This document shows, piece by piece, positions 1 to 5,456 of a stretch of DNA of 5,794 nt; positions within the stretch are counted from its first letter, which is position 1; each line of letters starts with the position of its first letter. A model generated the notes under the pieces. That model made no database searches. It saw nothing but the letters and a program-made list of their open reading frames with translations, and was not told the origin of the DNA. Source of the stretch: Xanthobacteraceae bacterium (GTDB taxonomy: Bacteria > Pseudomonadota > Alphaproteobacteria > Rhizobiales > Xanthobacteraceae). Position numbers and translations under genes: made by a program. The stretch spans positions 1-5,794 of the forward strand of contig JASHSY010000122.1 in assembly GCA_030040825.1 (NCBI GenBank), read 5' to 3'.

Positions 1-171
1 GCCGGAACGCACCAAAAATTCGGCGTCCCACTTGGTGTAGATGTCGTTGGTAATGGCGGCGATCTGGTAGCGATCGCGCAGCTTTTTGCACAAAGCATCC
101 ATCAGCGCGGTTTTGCCGGAGCCGACCGGGCCGCCGACCCCGACGCGCAACGGACCATTATGGGCGGACAT
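1..171 (-). CDS. ureG: Urease accessory GTPase UreG, N-terminal 57 codons (partial, runs off left edge)
   Basis: UreG is the SIMIBI-class GTPase that, with UreF, UreD/H and UreE, drives GTP-dependent nickel insertion into apo-urease in the cytoplasm. The translation starts MSAHNGPLRVGVGGPVGSGK, with the UreG P-loop GPVGSGKT at residues 14-21, followed by the family hallmark TNDIYTK at residues 41-47 (nearly invariant in UreG) and DAEFLVRSG at the edge. The ATG at 169-171 has a good Shine-Dalgarno GGAG (179-182, minus strand) seven bases upstream. The frame runs open to base 1, so about 145-150 residues, including the CPH nickel-site motif, lie outside. Residue 48 is Trp where many UreGs have Glu; I believe this is natural variation. 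It lies 75 bp downstream of the Cox11-cytochrome c gene on the same strand and is probably co-transcribed with it. Identification is very secure. Confidence 0.97.
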   Translation of the reverse strand, partial: MSAHNGPLRVGVGGPVGSGKTALMDALCKKLRDRYQIAAITNDIYTKWDAEFLVRSG

Positions 172-246
172 ACATACGCTCCATGCCGCGAGCTTACCGT
201 GGAGAACGGCACGTGTGGAGTGGCGCGCGGACGATTGCGCCTAGGG

Positions 247-1167
247 TCAAGACCCGGAGCCGGTGCCGGCGCGCGGCTGGTTCACTTTCTGCGGTTGGCT
301 CACTTTCTGAAGATAGGCGACGATGTCCCGACGCGAGGGCTCATCGAGGACCCGGACCGGCATTTTGGCGCCGGGAACAAAGCCGCGCGGGTTGGCGAGC
401 CAACGGTCGAGATTATCGGCGGACCAGACCAGGCCGGCATTCTTCAATGCAGCGGAATAGTCGTAGCCGGCGGCCGAGGCGGCCTGGCGTCCGACCACGC
501 CTTCGAGCATGGGCCCAATCTTGTTGCGGTCAAGTGCGTGGCAAGAAGCACATCGCTCGGCGAACAGTGCCTGACCGTGGGCGGCGTCCGGCGCCGCGTT
601 GGCAAGGAAGCGCGACAAGTCCTTGGCGTTGGCCGGATTGGCCGAGCGGAAAAACGTATAGCCGAGCGTGATGGTCGAAACGGCGCGCATTTCCGGGTCC
701 TTGCCAAACGCAGGATCGACATAGAACACGACCGGCATTTTGACCTTCTCATGCGGCTCAAGCCGTTCCTCATTGAAGCAGAAGCACTGAATTTTGTTGA
801 AATAGATGCCGCTCGCCTGCGGGGTGACGTTGAAGGTCGCGTGCCCGACCATGGCCTCGTTGCCGGTATTTTCAGCGGTGAAATAGACCAGCGTCTGCTC
901 ACCGAGGTGTACCGTTACATTGCGCTGCACCGGTTCAAAGCGCCAGGGCAAGCCCGGCGCCACATTGGAATCGAATTCCACCGTTACCGTCTTTGGCGAA
1001 ATCGCCGCCGTATCGGAAAGCACGCGCTGCGTGGTGCCGCCATAGCCGGTCGCCGCACAGAACATGCGATACAAGGTCGGCGAATACGCGACGGTGGCGC
1101 ACATCACGGCGAGCACAACCAGGCACGGCACGATGACCTTCCAGTGTTTTCGCCGTGGAGCATTCAT
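247..1167 (-). CDS. CtaG/Cox11 copper chaperone fused to a class I cytochrome c
   Basis: This 306-residue protein joins two normally separate modules. Residues 11-29 are a membrane anchor. Residues 30-175 are a CtaG/Cox11 domain, which delivers Cu(I) to the CuB site of aa3-type cytochrome c oxidase. It has Cys37 just after the anchor, the VAPGLPWRFEP block (69-79), the copper-binding KIQCFCF motif (Cys128, Cys130) and the closing YTFF (170-173). Cox11 proteins usually end about there. Here a linker (174-196) leads into a cytochrome c of about 90 residues with haem motif CASCH (206-210), an IGPMLEGVVGR block, axial-ligand candidate Met269 in GAKMP, and the C-terminal helix RRDIVAYLQ. Both domains would sit in the periplasm. 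The ATG at 1165-1167 directly precedes the anchor, but its ribosome site is weak. No other cox gene lies in the window; neighbours are ureF, a small gene and ureG. The coding frame is intact, so the fusion looks real. A role in copper loading coupled to haem redox is inference. Confidence 0.93.
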   Translation of the reverse strand: MNAPRRKHWKVIVPCLVVLAVMCATVAYSPTLYRMFCAATGYGGTTQRVLSDTAAISPKTVTVEFDSNVAPGLPWRFEPVQRNVTVHLGEQTLVYFTAENTGNEAMVGHATFNVTPQASGIYFNKIQCFCFNEERLEPHEKVKMPVVFYVDPAFGKDPEMRAVSTITLGYTFFRSANPANAKDLSRFLANAAPDAAHGQALFAERCASCHALDRNKIGPMLEGVVGRQAASAAGYDYSAALKNAGLVWSADNLDRWLANPRGFVPGAKMPVRVLDEPSRRDIVAYLQKVSQPQKVNQPRAGTGSGS

Positions 1168-1296
1168 GAGCCGGCGCCCGCCTGTTGCAACGGATGACTA
1201 TCCGCAAGTGATAGCCTAGCTTTGGCTGTGTCGGCAAAATGATGCACCTCTGCGGCCTTTTGTCCACTCTTGCGCTGCCGATCTGGCGGCTGACAT
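1168..1296 (-). other. Non-coding leader of the Cox11-cytochrome c gene
   Basis: No gene is supported in these 129 bp between the ureF relic and the fusion gene. A small imperfect hairpin can be drawn at 1185-1208: TTGC and GGAT pair with ATCC and GCAA around a GACT loop, with a three-base bulge. It ends about 18 bases before the start codon and could lie in the leader or be an operator. I see no convincing -35/-10 pair, so the promoter of the fusion gene is undetermined. Confidence 0.3.
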
Positions 1297-1430
1297 TCAG
1301 GAGCAAAACAAGCGCGCGTGTACTGGTCTCGTGCCGCACACTGGCGAAGCGGTCTGGCCGAGCGGAACAGGCCGCACATCCCTGGAAATCGGGTTGGCCG
1401 TCAGCGTACACAATGCGTCAATCAGCGCGG
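1297..1430 (-). pseudogene. Relic of a second ureF 3' end
   Basis: This is a decayed duplicate of the C-terminal part of ureF. Bases 1351-1406 align without gaps to 1970-2025 inside intact ureF (43 of 56 identical). Bases 1316-1347 align to 1828-1860, the conserved UreF C-terminus (30 of 33 columns, one single-base gap). Between them 3 bases here replace 109 in ureF. In the ureF frame the relic reads LTANPISRDVRPVPLGQT against LTANWISAGVRLIPLGQT in UreF, and it ends RLFCS-stop against RLFRS-stop (TGA at 1297-1299). The conserved MRHETQ stretch is read out of register because of small indels. In-frame stops upstream leave no plausible start. The 5' boundary is approximate and similarity fades beyond about 1420. 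It cannot make a working UreF. It is on the same strand as ureF and upstream of the Cox11 fusion and ureG. Confidence 0.85.
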
Positions 1431-1431
1431 G

Positions 1432-1451
1432 CCTTGCCGGTACCGGCAAGG
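1432..1451. repeat. 20-bp perfect palindrome 21 bp past the small-protein gene
   Basis: CCTTGCCGGTACCGGCAAGG is its own reverse complement. As RNA it gives an 8-bp GC-rich stem with a GTAC loop on either strand. It lies just downstream of the stop of the 70-residue protein gene and at the upstream edge of the ureF relic. There is no T-run after it on either strand, so it is not a canonical intrinsic terminator. It may be a 3'-end stabilising hairpin, a Rho-assisted end, a repeat element or a protein-binding site. Confidence 0.6.
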
Positions 1452-1472
1452 GTCAGTTACGCGCCGCCGCAG

Positions 1473-1685
1473 TCACCTGTGATGATGCTTGAGATAATCG
1501 TGCAATGACGCCGATCCGGTCTCTTTCAGAAGCGTCTTGAGCATCATGTCCTTGCGGTGACCTTTGGCGAAGGTCGGACCGTATTCCTTGCGAAGAGAAC
1601 CGATCCTGGTGTTGCCGTGCTTCTTTTCGATCCGACCGCTCTTGTCGCGGTGGCGAGCGTCCAGACCGCGGTGTGCCTTTGCCAT
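1473..1685 (-). CDS. Small basic hypothetical protein, 70 residues
   Basis: I do not know a function for this protein. The start ATG at 1683-1685 has a strong purine-rich ribosome site (AGGGGGG, minus strand, about six bases upstream); the frame stays open for 21 more codons upstream, but that stretch has no such signal. The product is rich in Lys, Arg and His, soluble, with no signal peptide or membrane segment. It reads MAKAHRGLDARHRDKSGRIE at the start, then a KKHGNT segment (21-26), LRKEYGPTFAKGHR (31-44), a short predicted helix MMLKTLLKETG (47-57), and a C-terminal SLHDYLKHHHR. I recall short conserved proteins of this pattern (charged RHRD, GNT, LRxxYGxxFA, TLL..SLxxYL) in Hyphomicrobiales, but could not check. 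It has its own putative promoter and a palindrome after it, which suggests an independent transcript within the urease accessory region. The histidine-rich end invites a metal role, but that is speculation; a nucleic-acid-binding role is equally possible. Confidence 0.8.
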   Translation of the reverse strand: MAKAHRGLDARHRDKSGRIEKKHGNTRIGSLRKEYGPTFAKGHRKDMMLKTLLKETGSASLHDYLKHHHR

Positions 1686-1726
1686 AACAGACCCCCCTGC
1701 GCGATTTAAGGAATTTACAAACCGCC

Positions 1727-1756
1727 AGTGTAGCCATGCCGGCACCAACGCGCCAA
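1727..1756 (-). promoter_or_regulatory. Putative sigma-70-type promoter for the 70-residue protein gene
   Basis: On the minus strand TTGGCG (1751-1756) and TACACT (1727-1732) are separated by 18 bases. Matches to consensus are 3/6 and 4/6. The predicted start of transcription, near 1720, would give a leader of about 35 bases containing the AGGGGGG ribosome site. The stretch 1686-1810 between ureF and this gene holds no other gene; a 10-bp palindrome GCGCTAGCGC sits at 1785-1794. No terminator is visible after ureF, so read-through from ureEF is also possible. Confidence 0.35.
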
Positions 1757-1810
1757 CTTTGATTCGCTTGCGGCACTAACCGCCGCGCTAGCGCAAATTA
1801 TCCGCGGCGA

Positions 1811-2596
1811 TCACGATCGAAATAACCGCGTGTACTGGGTCTCGTGCCGCATGCTGGCGAGATCGGCGCGAAACGCGGCACTGCCGATGTCGCCAAGTGG
1901 CACGTTCACCGCGCGCGCCGCTGCGGCGGCAACATTCGCTTCCAGCACCGCAAGCACGCGCTGGCCGTCGGTCTGACCGAGTGGAATAAGTCGCACACCA
2001 GCGGATATCCAGTTTGCCGTCAGCGCCTGCAGGAACGCGGGCAAAGCGGTCTTGCAGCGGATGCCGTGTCCGGCGCATGCGACGCCGACGGCGACCGGCA
2101 ATGCCACCGGGCCGTTCCACGCAACCTCAAACCGTCCAATCGCTTCGCACCACCACGCTGACCGCGTTGCTTCGAGGAAAGCGCCGCCCTGCGCGGTCGT
2201 CTCGAGGAAGCGTTCCTTCGACGGCACGAAAGCGGTGGCGAGTTCCGCCACCGCACGGAGCGCCGTCGTGTCTTCGTTTGCACTTGCGCGGTGTGCATGG
2301 ACGAAAAGTACCGCATCGGCGAAACCGCCGCCTTCACTCAGGATTGTCGCGAGCCATGCCGTAAGCGAATCCGCATCGCGAATATCGCCGGCCTCGACCG
2401 CCCATTCGATGCCGCTGGAATAAGAGAAGGCGCCAACCGGATAGGCCGGCGACAACCACGCCATCAACCGATACAGCGCCGCGCTCTCCAGCCGCCCGTT
2501 GGTGCGGCCGCGTGAGGCGCGCCGGTTTTTGACCTTGCGTGGCCCCCGCTTGCGCGGCGACGAGCGCAGCAGCGGTCGCGTGCGCGACTTAGCCAT
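1811..2596 (-). CDS. ureF: Urease accessory protein UreF
   Basis: UreF forms the UreD-UreF-UreG pre-activation complex on apo-urease, acting on UreG GTP hydrolysis and forming the nickel path. The 261-residue translation has the family's N-terminal signature YRLMAWLSPAYPVGAFSYSS (42-61), the mid-region WNGPVALPVAVGVA, the VRLIPLGQTDGQ motif (201-212) and the conserved ending DLASMRHETQYTRLFRS. The protein is nearly all helical, as expected. The start ATG (2594-2596) lies inside the end of ureE, overlapping by 8 bp (ATGGCTAA), so translation is probably coupled. No ATG, GTG or TTG occurs in frame between this ATG and the core, so the Arg/Lys-rich extension of about 40 residues before the core appears to be translated. 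UreF usually begins only a few residues before the YRLM..LSP motif; here the added part comes from a palindromic repeat (RSSPRKRGPR). Function is secure from the core. Confidence 0.96.
   Translation of the reverse strand: MAKSRTRPLLRSSPRKRGPRKVKNRRASRGRTNGRLESAALYRLMAWLSPAYPVGAFSYSSGIEWAVEAGDIRDADSLTAWLATILSEGGGFADAVLFVHAHRASANEDTTALRAVAELATAFVPSKERFLETTAQGGAFLEATRSAWWCEAIGRFEVAWNGPVALPVAVGVACAGHGIRCKTALPAFLQALTANWISAGVRLIPLGQTDGQRVLAVLEANVAAAAARAVNVPLGDIGSAAFRADLASMRHETQYTRLFRS
2538..2563 (-). repeat. REP-like palindrome of the 'SSPRKRGPR' type inside ureF
   Basis: The minus strand reads TCGTCGCCGCGCAAGCGGGG followed by GCCACG, with a small dyad CCGC-GCAA-GCGG. In the ureF frame it encodes SSPRKRGPR (residues 12-20). 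Proteins annotated over the intergenic palindrome GTCGTCCCCGCGAAAGCGGG, dispersed widely in Bradyrhizobium-like genomes, show the same peptide; that is recalled, not searched. Here the repeat is in frame and without stops, so it lengthens the UreF N-terminus. The exact boundaries of the inserted element are not visible from one copy. Confidence 0.6.
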
Positions 2597-3056
2597 GGTG
2601 ACCGTGGCTGTGATCATGGCTGTGGTGATCGTAAGCGCCATGCTCGGGATTGAATGGCGCCTCGACCAGCAACAAGGTCGCGCCGAGTCCACGCAGCATA
2701 TCCTCGATCACGTGATCGCGGCGGATGCGCAGCCGGTCGCCGACAATCTCGACGTCGATGTGGCGGTTGCCGATGTGCCAGGCGAGCCGCGCCAGTTGGT
2801 GCGCATCGGCGGCGGCGATTTCGACCAGCGGTTCCGGCCGGCCGACGATCCGCACCATGGCGCCGTCGTCGAGCACCAACCCGTCGCCGTCATGCAGCGC
2901 CGTCGATTTCGGCAGATCGAGCAGGAATTTGGTGCCGCGCTCGGCACGCAGCATCACCCGGCGGCGACGGCGGTCGTGCGCATCGAGGCTGATGGTATCG
3001 ACTGCGCTGGTCTCGTCCCACTGGCCGGCTACCTTCACATCGACCGCGCGCTTCAT
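2589..3056 (-). CDS. ureE: Urease accessory nickel metallochaperone UreE
   Basis: UreE is a cytoplasmic dimer that binds nickel and hands it to the UreG/UreF/UreD complex. The 155-residue product has an N-terminal peptide-binding-like domain (about 1-73), then the metal-binding domain containing WHIGNRH (93-99; His99 corresponds to the conserved interfacial nickel ligand) and DHVIEDML (114-121). It ends in a histidine-rich tail, HGAYDHHSHDHSHGHHG, with eight His in the last 17 residues, typical of nickel-storing UreEs. I chose the ATG at 3054-3056 because AAGGA lies seven bases upstream on the minus strand and homologues begin close to this point; an in-frame GTG at 3114-3116 would add 20 residues but lacks a comparable site. 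Its stop overlaps the ureF start by 8 bp. It is the first gene of this minus-strand group and is divergent from sorA. An AT-rich TAAAAT upstream could be a -10, but I see no good -35. Confidence 0.96.
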   Translation of the reverse strand: MKRAVDVKVAGQWDETSAVDTISLDAHDRRRRRVMLRAERGTKFLLDLPKSTALHDGDGLVLDDGAMVRIVGRPEPLVEIAAADAHQLARLAWHIGNRHIDVEIVGDRLRIRRDHVIEDMLRGLGATLLLVEAPFNPEHGAYDHHSHDHSHGHHG

Positions 3057-3161
3057 CTGTTCATCCTTACTCAATTTTATCGTGAGAAGCGGACCGACGG
3101 GTAGCCGAAATCCCACTAAGGCCTTCGACCGCTAACGCTAAATTCCCCGCTGCTGCGCGGC

Positions 3162-3190
3162 AGGACAGCGCCGGCCTGCTATAATAATAT
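3162..3190 (+). promoter_or_regulatory. Putative sorAB promoter in the ureE/sorA divergent region
   Basis: AGGACA (3162-3167) and TAATAT (3185-3190) are 17 bases apart, each matching the sigma-70 consensus at 4 of 6 positions. A better-looking TATAAT at 3180-3185 has no -35 at proper spacing. The AT-rich run 3180-3193 stands out in a GC-rich region. The -35 overlaps a weak dyad, GCAGG (3160-3164) with CCTGC (3175-3179), that could be an operator. The leader to the sorA ATG would be about 40 bases. Confidence 0.4.
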
Positions 3191-3224
3191 AGACTGCGGG
3201 CTATGATGGGCATCCATCACCCGT

Positions 3225-3232
3225 GAGGAAGG
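3225..3232 (+). promoter_or_regulatory. Ribosome binding site of sorA
   Basis: GAGGAAGG lies seven bases before the ATG at 3240. It is the strongest ribosome site in the window and fixes the sorA start. Confidence 0.75.
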
Positions 3233-3239
3233 CTGTTTA

Positions 3240-4472
3240 ATGAGTTCTTCGGACCGCGATCAGGCGCCCAGCCGCCGGCGTTTCCTTGCGCAAGCAACCC
3301 TCGTCAGCGGCCTCGCTGTGACATATCCGGCATGGGCCGACTCGTTCGTCGATCTCGGTCTGCCTGGCGGTCCGAGCCAGCGCGAGCTGACCGGCGCATT
3401 CCCGCAAAAGGGGCGAATGGTTTTGCAGCGCAGCCGCGCCCCCTTATTGGAAACGCCGTTTGAAACTTTCGACCGCGGCGTCTTTACTCCCAACAACCAG
3501 TTTTTCGTTCGTTGGCACTGGGCCGTGATCCCGGAGGCAGTCGACGTGGCCTCTTTCAAGGTGGCGGTGCGCGGCCACGTCAACAATCCGCTGTCGCTGT
3601 CGATGGCCGATTTTCTGAAGATGCCGCGGGTCGAGCTGGCGGCGGTCAATCAGTGTTCGGGCAATTCTCGGGGCTACTTCCAGCCGCGCGTCGCCGGCGG
3701 CCAATGGGGCAACGGCGCGATGGGCAACGCGCGCTGGACCGGCGTCCGCTTGCGCGACGTGCTCGACCGTGCCGGCATCAAGAACGGCGCTGTCGCGGTC
3801 CGCTTCAACGGTCTGGACCAGCCCTCCGTCGATAGCGGGCCCGATTTCATCAAGTCGCTCGATATTGAACACGCCCGCGACGGCGAGGTCATGTTGGCCT
3901 TCGAAATGAACGGCGAGCAGCTGCCGCTGCTTAACGGTTTCCCGCTGCGCCTGATCGTACCGGGATGGTATTCGACCTACTGGCTCAAGATGCTCAACGA
4001 CATTGAGGTGCTGGACGCGCCGGACCAAAATTTCTGGATGGCGACGGCCTACCGGATCCCCGACACGCCGCATGCCAGCGTCACGCCCGGCCAAACCGGT
4101 TTCAAGACGGTGCCGATCAACCGGATGGTGCCGCGCTCGTTTTTCACCAACGTAACCGACAAGACGACCGTCAAAGCCGACGCGGCGCTGCCGGTCAGAG
4201 GGATTGCATTCGGCGGCGATTGCGGCGTGGCAGCGGTGGAAGTATCGGCCGATCAAGGAAAGAGCTGGAAGAAAACCACGCTCGGCCGGGACGCGGGCGC
4301 CTACAGCTTTCGCCAATGGAGCACCGAACTGGCGCCGCCGCGATCCGGTAAGCTTACGTTGCAAGTCCGCTGCACCAATACCAAGGGTGAGGTCCAGCCG
4401 AGCGAGCCGAACTGGAATGGCGGCGGCTACATGCGCAACGTCATCGAGCAAGTGGAGCTGACCGTTGCCTGA
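3240..4472 (+). CDS. sorA: Sulfite:cytochrome c oxidoreductase, molybdopterin subunit SorA
   Basis: SorA oxidises sulfite to sulfate in the periplasm at a molybdenum-molybdopterin centre. The 410-residue product starts with a Tat signal, SRRRFL at 11-16, a hydrophobic stretch, and likely cleavage after AWA (residue 33), as expected for a cofactor-loaded exported enzyme. The sulfite-oxidase-fold molybdopterin domain (about 75-262) carries NQCSGNSRG with the probable Mo-ligand Cys139, Arg91 in FFVRWHW as a candidate substrate-site residue, and PGWYSTYW (241-248) with the active-site Tyr region. A C-terminal Mo-cofactor oxidoreductase dimerisation domain follows (about 285-408), with VSADQGKSWKK typical of the family. 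Length fits Starkeya novella SorA (about 400). There is no haem b5 domain, so electrons go to the adjacent SorB. SoxC is the nearest alternative, but the SorB-like partner and lack of sox genes favour SorA. Its stop is 22 bp upstream of the preferred sorB ATG. Confidence 0.93.
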   Translation: MSSSDRDQAPSRRRFLAQATLVSGLAVTYPAWADSFVDLGLPGGPSQRELTGAFPQKGRMVLQRSRAPLLETPFETFDRGVFTPNNQFFVRWHWAVIPEAVDVASFKVAVRGHVNNPLSLSMADFLKMPRVELAAVNQCSGNSRGYFQPRVAGGQWGNGAMGNARWTGVRLRDVLDRAGIKNGAVAVRFNGLDQPSVDSGPDFIKSLDIEHARDGEVMLAFEMNGEQLPLLNGFPLRLIVPGWYSTYWLKMLNDIEVLDAPDQNFWMATAYRIPDTPHASVTPGQTGFKTVPINRMVPRSFFTNVTDKTTVKADAALPVRGIAFGGDCGVAAVEVSADQGKSWKKTTLGRDAGAYSFRQWSTELAPPRSGKLTLQVRCTNTKGEVQPSEPNWNGGGYMRNVIEQVELTVA

Positions 4473-4494
4473 CCGGACACGGCGACGCGGACAA

Positions 4495-4875
4495 ATGGCA
4501 ATGCCGACGATCAAGTCGATCGTCGCGATATGCGCATTTCTGCTGACGCTCGGCGTCTTCGCCGGGCTTTCCGCCTGGCCGCTAGCAGCCGCCGACAATG
4601 CGACCGTTACCGCGGGCGGCGTGACGTTGCATTCGGTCAGCACGCGCTTTCCCGACCCGGGGCGCCTTTTTCCGGGCGGCGACAGTGCGGACGCGATCAA
4701 CAACAACTGCCTTGCATGCCATTCGACCGGCATGGTGTTGACACAGCCCAAGATGTCGCGCGCTGCGTGGCAGGCTGAAGTCGACAAGATGCGCAACACC
4801 TACAAGGCGCCGATCGACGCTGCCGCCGTGCCGGCAATCGTCGACTATCTCGTCAGCCTCAAGGCCGGCAAATAA
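4495..4875 (+). CDS. sorB: Sulfite dehydrogenase cytochrome c subunit SorB
   Basis: SorB is the small haem c partner that takes electrons from SorA and passes them to soluble cytochrome c. From the ATG at 4495 it is 126 residues: a Sec signal peptide (hydrophobic core about 8-28, likely cleavage near AAA at 31-33) and a mature domain of about 93 residues with NNNCLACHS, haem motif CLACH at 72-76. The segment MSRAAWQAEVDKMRNTYKAP follows, where Met99 (or Met87) is the likely second axial ligand. The frame also opens at a TTG (4465) overlapping the end of sorA by 8 bp, and there is another ATG at 4501. I prefer 4495 because the charged residues after the TTG make an odd extension, though no start has a strong ribosome site. 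Translation is probably coupled to sorA. An intrinsic terminator follows 42 bp after the stop, making sorAB a two-gene unit. Confidence 0.9.
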   Translation: MAMPTIKSIVAICAFLLTLGVFAGLSAWPLAAADNATVTAGGVTLHSVSTRFPDPGRLFPGGDSADAINNNCLACHSTGMVLTQPKMSRAAWQAEVDKMRNTYKAPIDAAAVPAIVDYLVSLKAGK

Positions 4876-4917
4876 CCCCGTGACGAGGAGTCAGGCGCCG
4901 GCAACATATTATTCGTT

Positions 4918-4947
4918 GCGCGCACGGCTCTCATGCGCGCTTTTATT
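4918..4947 (+). terminator. Intrinsic terminator of sorAB
   Basis: GCGCGCA (4918-4924) and TGCGCGC (4934-4940) form a perfect 7-bp stem with a nine-base loop, followed directly by TTTTATTT. It lies 42 bp past the sorB stop and before the next gene's ribosome site, so it most likely ends the sorAB transcript. Confidence 0.75.
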
Positions 4948-4969
4948 TCAGGCATCTGCGAGGTGTTCA

Positions 4970-5356
4970 ATGATCCGCGATTACAGTGACCACGCTGCCA
5001 ACGAGCGCACGTTTCTCGCCTGGGTGCGTACCGGCATCGCGGTGATCGCTTTCGGCTTCGTGGTCGAGAAGTTCAATCTCTTCCTCGCGACGATTGCCAA
5101 TTCGACCCTCGGTAACACCGTCAATCGCTTACGGCTCGACAAGCTGTCCGGCCCATTCGGGCACTATGAAGGGCTGGCGCTGATGCTTGCCGGCGTCGCC
5201 GTGGTCATCCTGGCCACCGTCCGTTTTGTCCGTATCACCCGCTTGCTGGAAGACGCGCAAACGCACTCGGCCAAAGCCGTGCGCACGGAATTGATCCTTT
5301 CGGCGGCGGTGGTGCTTTTGGTCGTGAGCTATGTCGGTTTGCTAGCGTTCGGCTGA
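4970..5356 (+). CDS. DUF202 (YidH-type) inner-membrane protein
   Basis: This 128-residue protein matches the DUF202 family by its N-terminal signature DYSDHAANERTFLAWVRTG (4-22) and three hydrophobic segments at about 20-40, 66-88 and 107-127. Many DUF202 proteins share the ERTFLAW(V/I)R motif just before the first helix. The biochemical role of the family is not established. I chose the ATG at 4970 because GAGG (4960-4963) sits six bases upstream and the signature begins at once; an upstream in-frame ATG at 4880 would run through the sorAB terminator. It begins 95 bp after sorB, beyond that terminator, so it probably has its own promoter, which I could not place. A functional link to sulfite oxidation is not supported. 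Confidence 0.87.
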   Translation: MIRDYSDHAANERTFLAWVRTGIAVIAFGFVVEKFNLFLATIANSTLGNTVNRLRLDKLSGPFGHYEGLALMLAGVAVVILATVRFVRITRLLEDAQTHSAKAVRTELILSAAVVLLVVSYVGLLAFG

Positions 5357-5456
5357 GGCATAACAGGCCCGCGCACTGCCGCGCCGTTCGCATCGGGGAA
5401 ATATTGGCCATCATGCCCGACACCGATATCGTGCGCGGCAGGGAAATTTTCCGGAC
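5357..5456 (+). other. Intergenic region before the thiolase gene
   Basis: No gene is seen in these 100 bp. It contains a 9-bp inverted repeat, CTGCCGCGC at 5376-5384 and GCGCGGCAG at 5433-5441, with 48 bases between. In GC-rich DNA this may be chance. No clear promoter or terminator was found. Confidence 0.25.

Noticed and set aside
247..258. Short hairpin GGGTC-AA-GACCC at the end of the Cox11-cytochrome c gene
   Set aside because: It overlaps the stop region, has only a two-base loop and no T-tract, so it is not a credible terminator.
160..1197. Long plus-strand open frame of 345 codons opposite the Cox11-cytochrome c gene
   Set aside because: It mirrors a gene with two recognisable domains; its translation is Arg/Gly/Ala/His-rich with no family resemblance, as expected for the antisense of GC-rich coding DNA.
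935..1411. Minus-strand open frame of 158 codons overlapping the start of the Cox11 gene and the ureF relic
   Set aside because: Its only meaningful part is the out-of-register RFASVRHET piece, explained by the ureF relic; the rest is an alternate frame of the fusion gene.
3444..4799. Minus-strand open frame of 451 codons opposite sorA and sorB
   Set aside because: It spans two well-identified genes on the other strand, has shadow-like composition, and has no motif of its own.
4880..4969. Upstream ATG giving a 158-residue DUF202 protein
   Set aside because: The added segment crosses the sorAB terminator hairpin and lies before the conserved N-terminal signature; the ATG at 4970 has a proper ribosome site.
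5376..5441. 9-bp inverted repeat upstream of the thiolase gene as a possible operator
   Set aside because: The arms are 48 bases apart and consist only of G and C apart from one A/T pair; chance occurrence is likely in this composition.
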